DNA of 64,000 bases from Blepharisma stoltei (lineage: Eukaryota; Ciliophora; Heterotrichea; Heterotrichida; Blepharismidae). The notes beneath the pieces are model-generated. The model worked only from the letters and a program-made list of their open reading frames with translations, did no database searches and was not told the DNA's origin. Made by a program: the position numbers and the translations under genes. The DNA is taken from assembly GCA_914767885.1 (NCBI GenBank), contig CAJZBQ010000047.1, forward strand, positions 682,001-746,000, in the 5' to 3' direction. Positions 63,617 through 64,000 of the stretch are shown piece by piece (position 1 is the first letter of the stretch; every line of letters begins with the position of its first letter).

Positions 63617-64000
63617 ATGCTTTCAAGAAATAATTCCAAGCATAATTCAGGAAGATATTTTCAGAAAAAGATTGACGAAGATGAGCTTTCAAACAGGTAT
63701 CATATGAGAAAAGAACAGATCTGGCAAGAAGAGCATGAAAAGGATATTGAGCACAGCAATATTTTAACTTGCCAAAAAATAGAAGAAGACTGAGCCAAAG
63801 TTTACTTCAAGAGAAAAAGTGAGCCAAAGCAGGACTACTTAAAAGATGCTATAAACAATACTTCTAATAGTATTGCAATACAGACAATTGAAATCGGCCA
63901 CAACAGTGATTATGATTCAGAAATTGAATATCCGGATAACTCTATAATCCAGCAATATATCGAAGATCAAACCCTATGCCAATCACAAGAATATACTATA
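63617..64000 (+). CDS. unknown protein, runs off the right edge
   Basis: ATG at 63617 (MLSRNNSKHNSGRYFQKK), open to the window end at 64000 with one TGA read as Trp (IEEDWAKVYFKRK). Hydrophilic, rich in Glu, Lys, Asn and Ser (KDIEHSNILTCQKIEED, IEIGHNSDYDSEIEYPD). No domain is recognised in these 128 residues. The frame is too long and too rich in polar codons to be chance in DNA this AT-rich. Confidence 0.65.

Noticed and set aside
1-64000. Genes are pseudogenes ruined by insertions
   Set aside because: Interruptions are flanked by exact repeats, lengths restore frame in 17 genes, and housekeeping proteins (ISWI, PP2A-A, IDH) show no other damage.
1-64000. Stentor or Condylostoma as source
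   Set aside because: Stentor uses TGA as stop; in Condylostoma all three stops are ambiguous, but here TAA and TAG terminate consistently.

Overview
The window is nuclear DNA of a ciliate, most likely the germline (micronuclear) genome of a heterotrich of the Blepharisma type. Three things read directly from the sequence support this. (1) In-frame TGA stands where conserved proteins have Trp (for example after NNLHEL in the ISWI ATPase and in the DHHC, PP2A-A, MFS and kinase genes), while TAA and TAG end the genes. (2) Introns are almost all exactly 15 nt, with one of 16 nt, GT..AG. (3) Conserved genes are interrupted by AT-rich segments bounded by TA, TAA, TTA or TCA. Removing such a segment and one copy of the repeat restores the reading frame and the family alignment. 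These are typical internal eliminated sequences (IESs). Stentor shares the tiny introns but uses the standard code. The genus call is an inference.

Layout. 1-4.1 kb: two neighbouring CDPK-like genes that have lost the catalytic Asp. 4.4-9.6 kb: a GCN2-type eIF2-alpha kinase with an N-terminal membrane anchor. 9.8-16.8 kb: a coiled-coil protein, an MFS transporter, a dual-specificity phosphatase, an unknown protein and a TPR protein. 17.5-21.1 kb: a small membrane protein, a CS-domain secretory protein and a DHHC acyltransferase. 21.5-28.9 kb: a PX-BAR sorting nexin, a catalytic CDPK, a striatin-like WD40 protein and an unknown. 29.4-34.4 kb: tandem paraoxonase-like genes and a DHHC-like protein without the catalytic Cys. 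34.8-41.7 kb: the PP2A scaffold A subunit and four unknowns. 41.9-51.2 kb: NAD-isocitrate dehydrogenase, an ISWI remodeller split by at least seven excisable segments, and a PP2C phosphatase. 51.9-58.5 kb: a basic protein and tandem S9 peptidases. 58.8-64 kb: IST1, an unknown, ribosomal protein L4, a secretory protein and a partial gene.

Two classes of mobile DNA sit over these genes. The first is MITE-like elements with long inverted ends. Their terminal unit differs between families (CCGTGAGCGAAC, TTTAAATTGGAAC, TCGAAGTTCGACC, CTTTAAGGGTGAGC, ATCCTTGATCGAA), yet most share one layout: two direct copies of the unit about 35 nt apart at one end and a snap-back hairpin of the unit at the other. 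The second is GC-richer, retroposon-like insertions of about 0.15-0.7 kb with 8-17 bp target repeats, many starting with (A)AATGGC. The two classes are nested in each other. Short TA-bounded IESs (about 45-240 bp) make a third layer, including a nearly perfect 215-bp palindrome in the isocitrate dehydrogenase gene.

The genes do not form an operon; they are independent, closely packed eukaryotic genes on both strands, some only 20-30 bp apart. Several share a theme of Ca/phosphorylation signalling and STRIPAK/PP2A, but the window gives no evidence that they are co-regulated. Coordinates of excised segments rest on frame restoration and family alignment done by eye.
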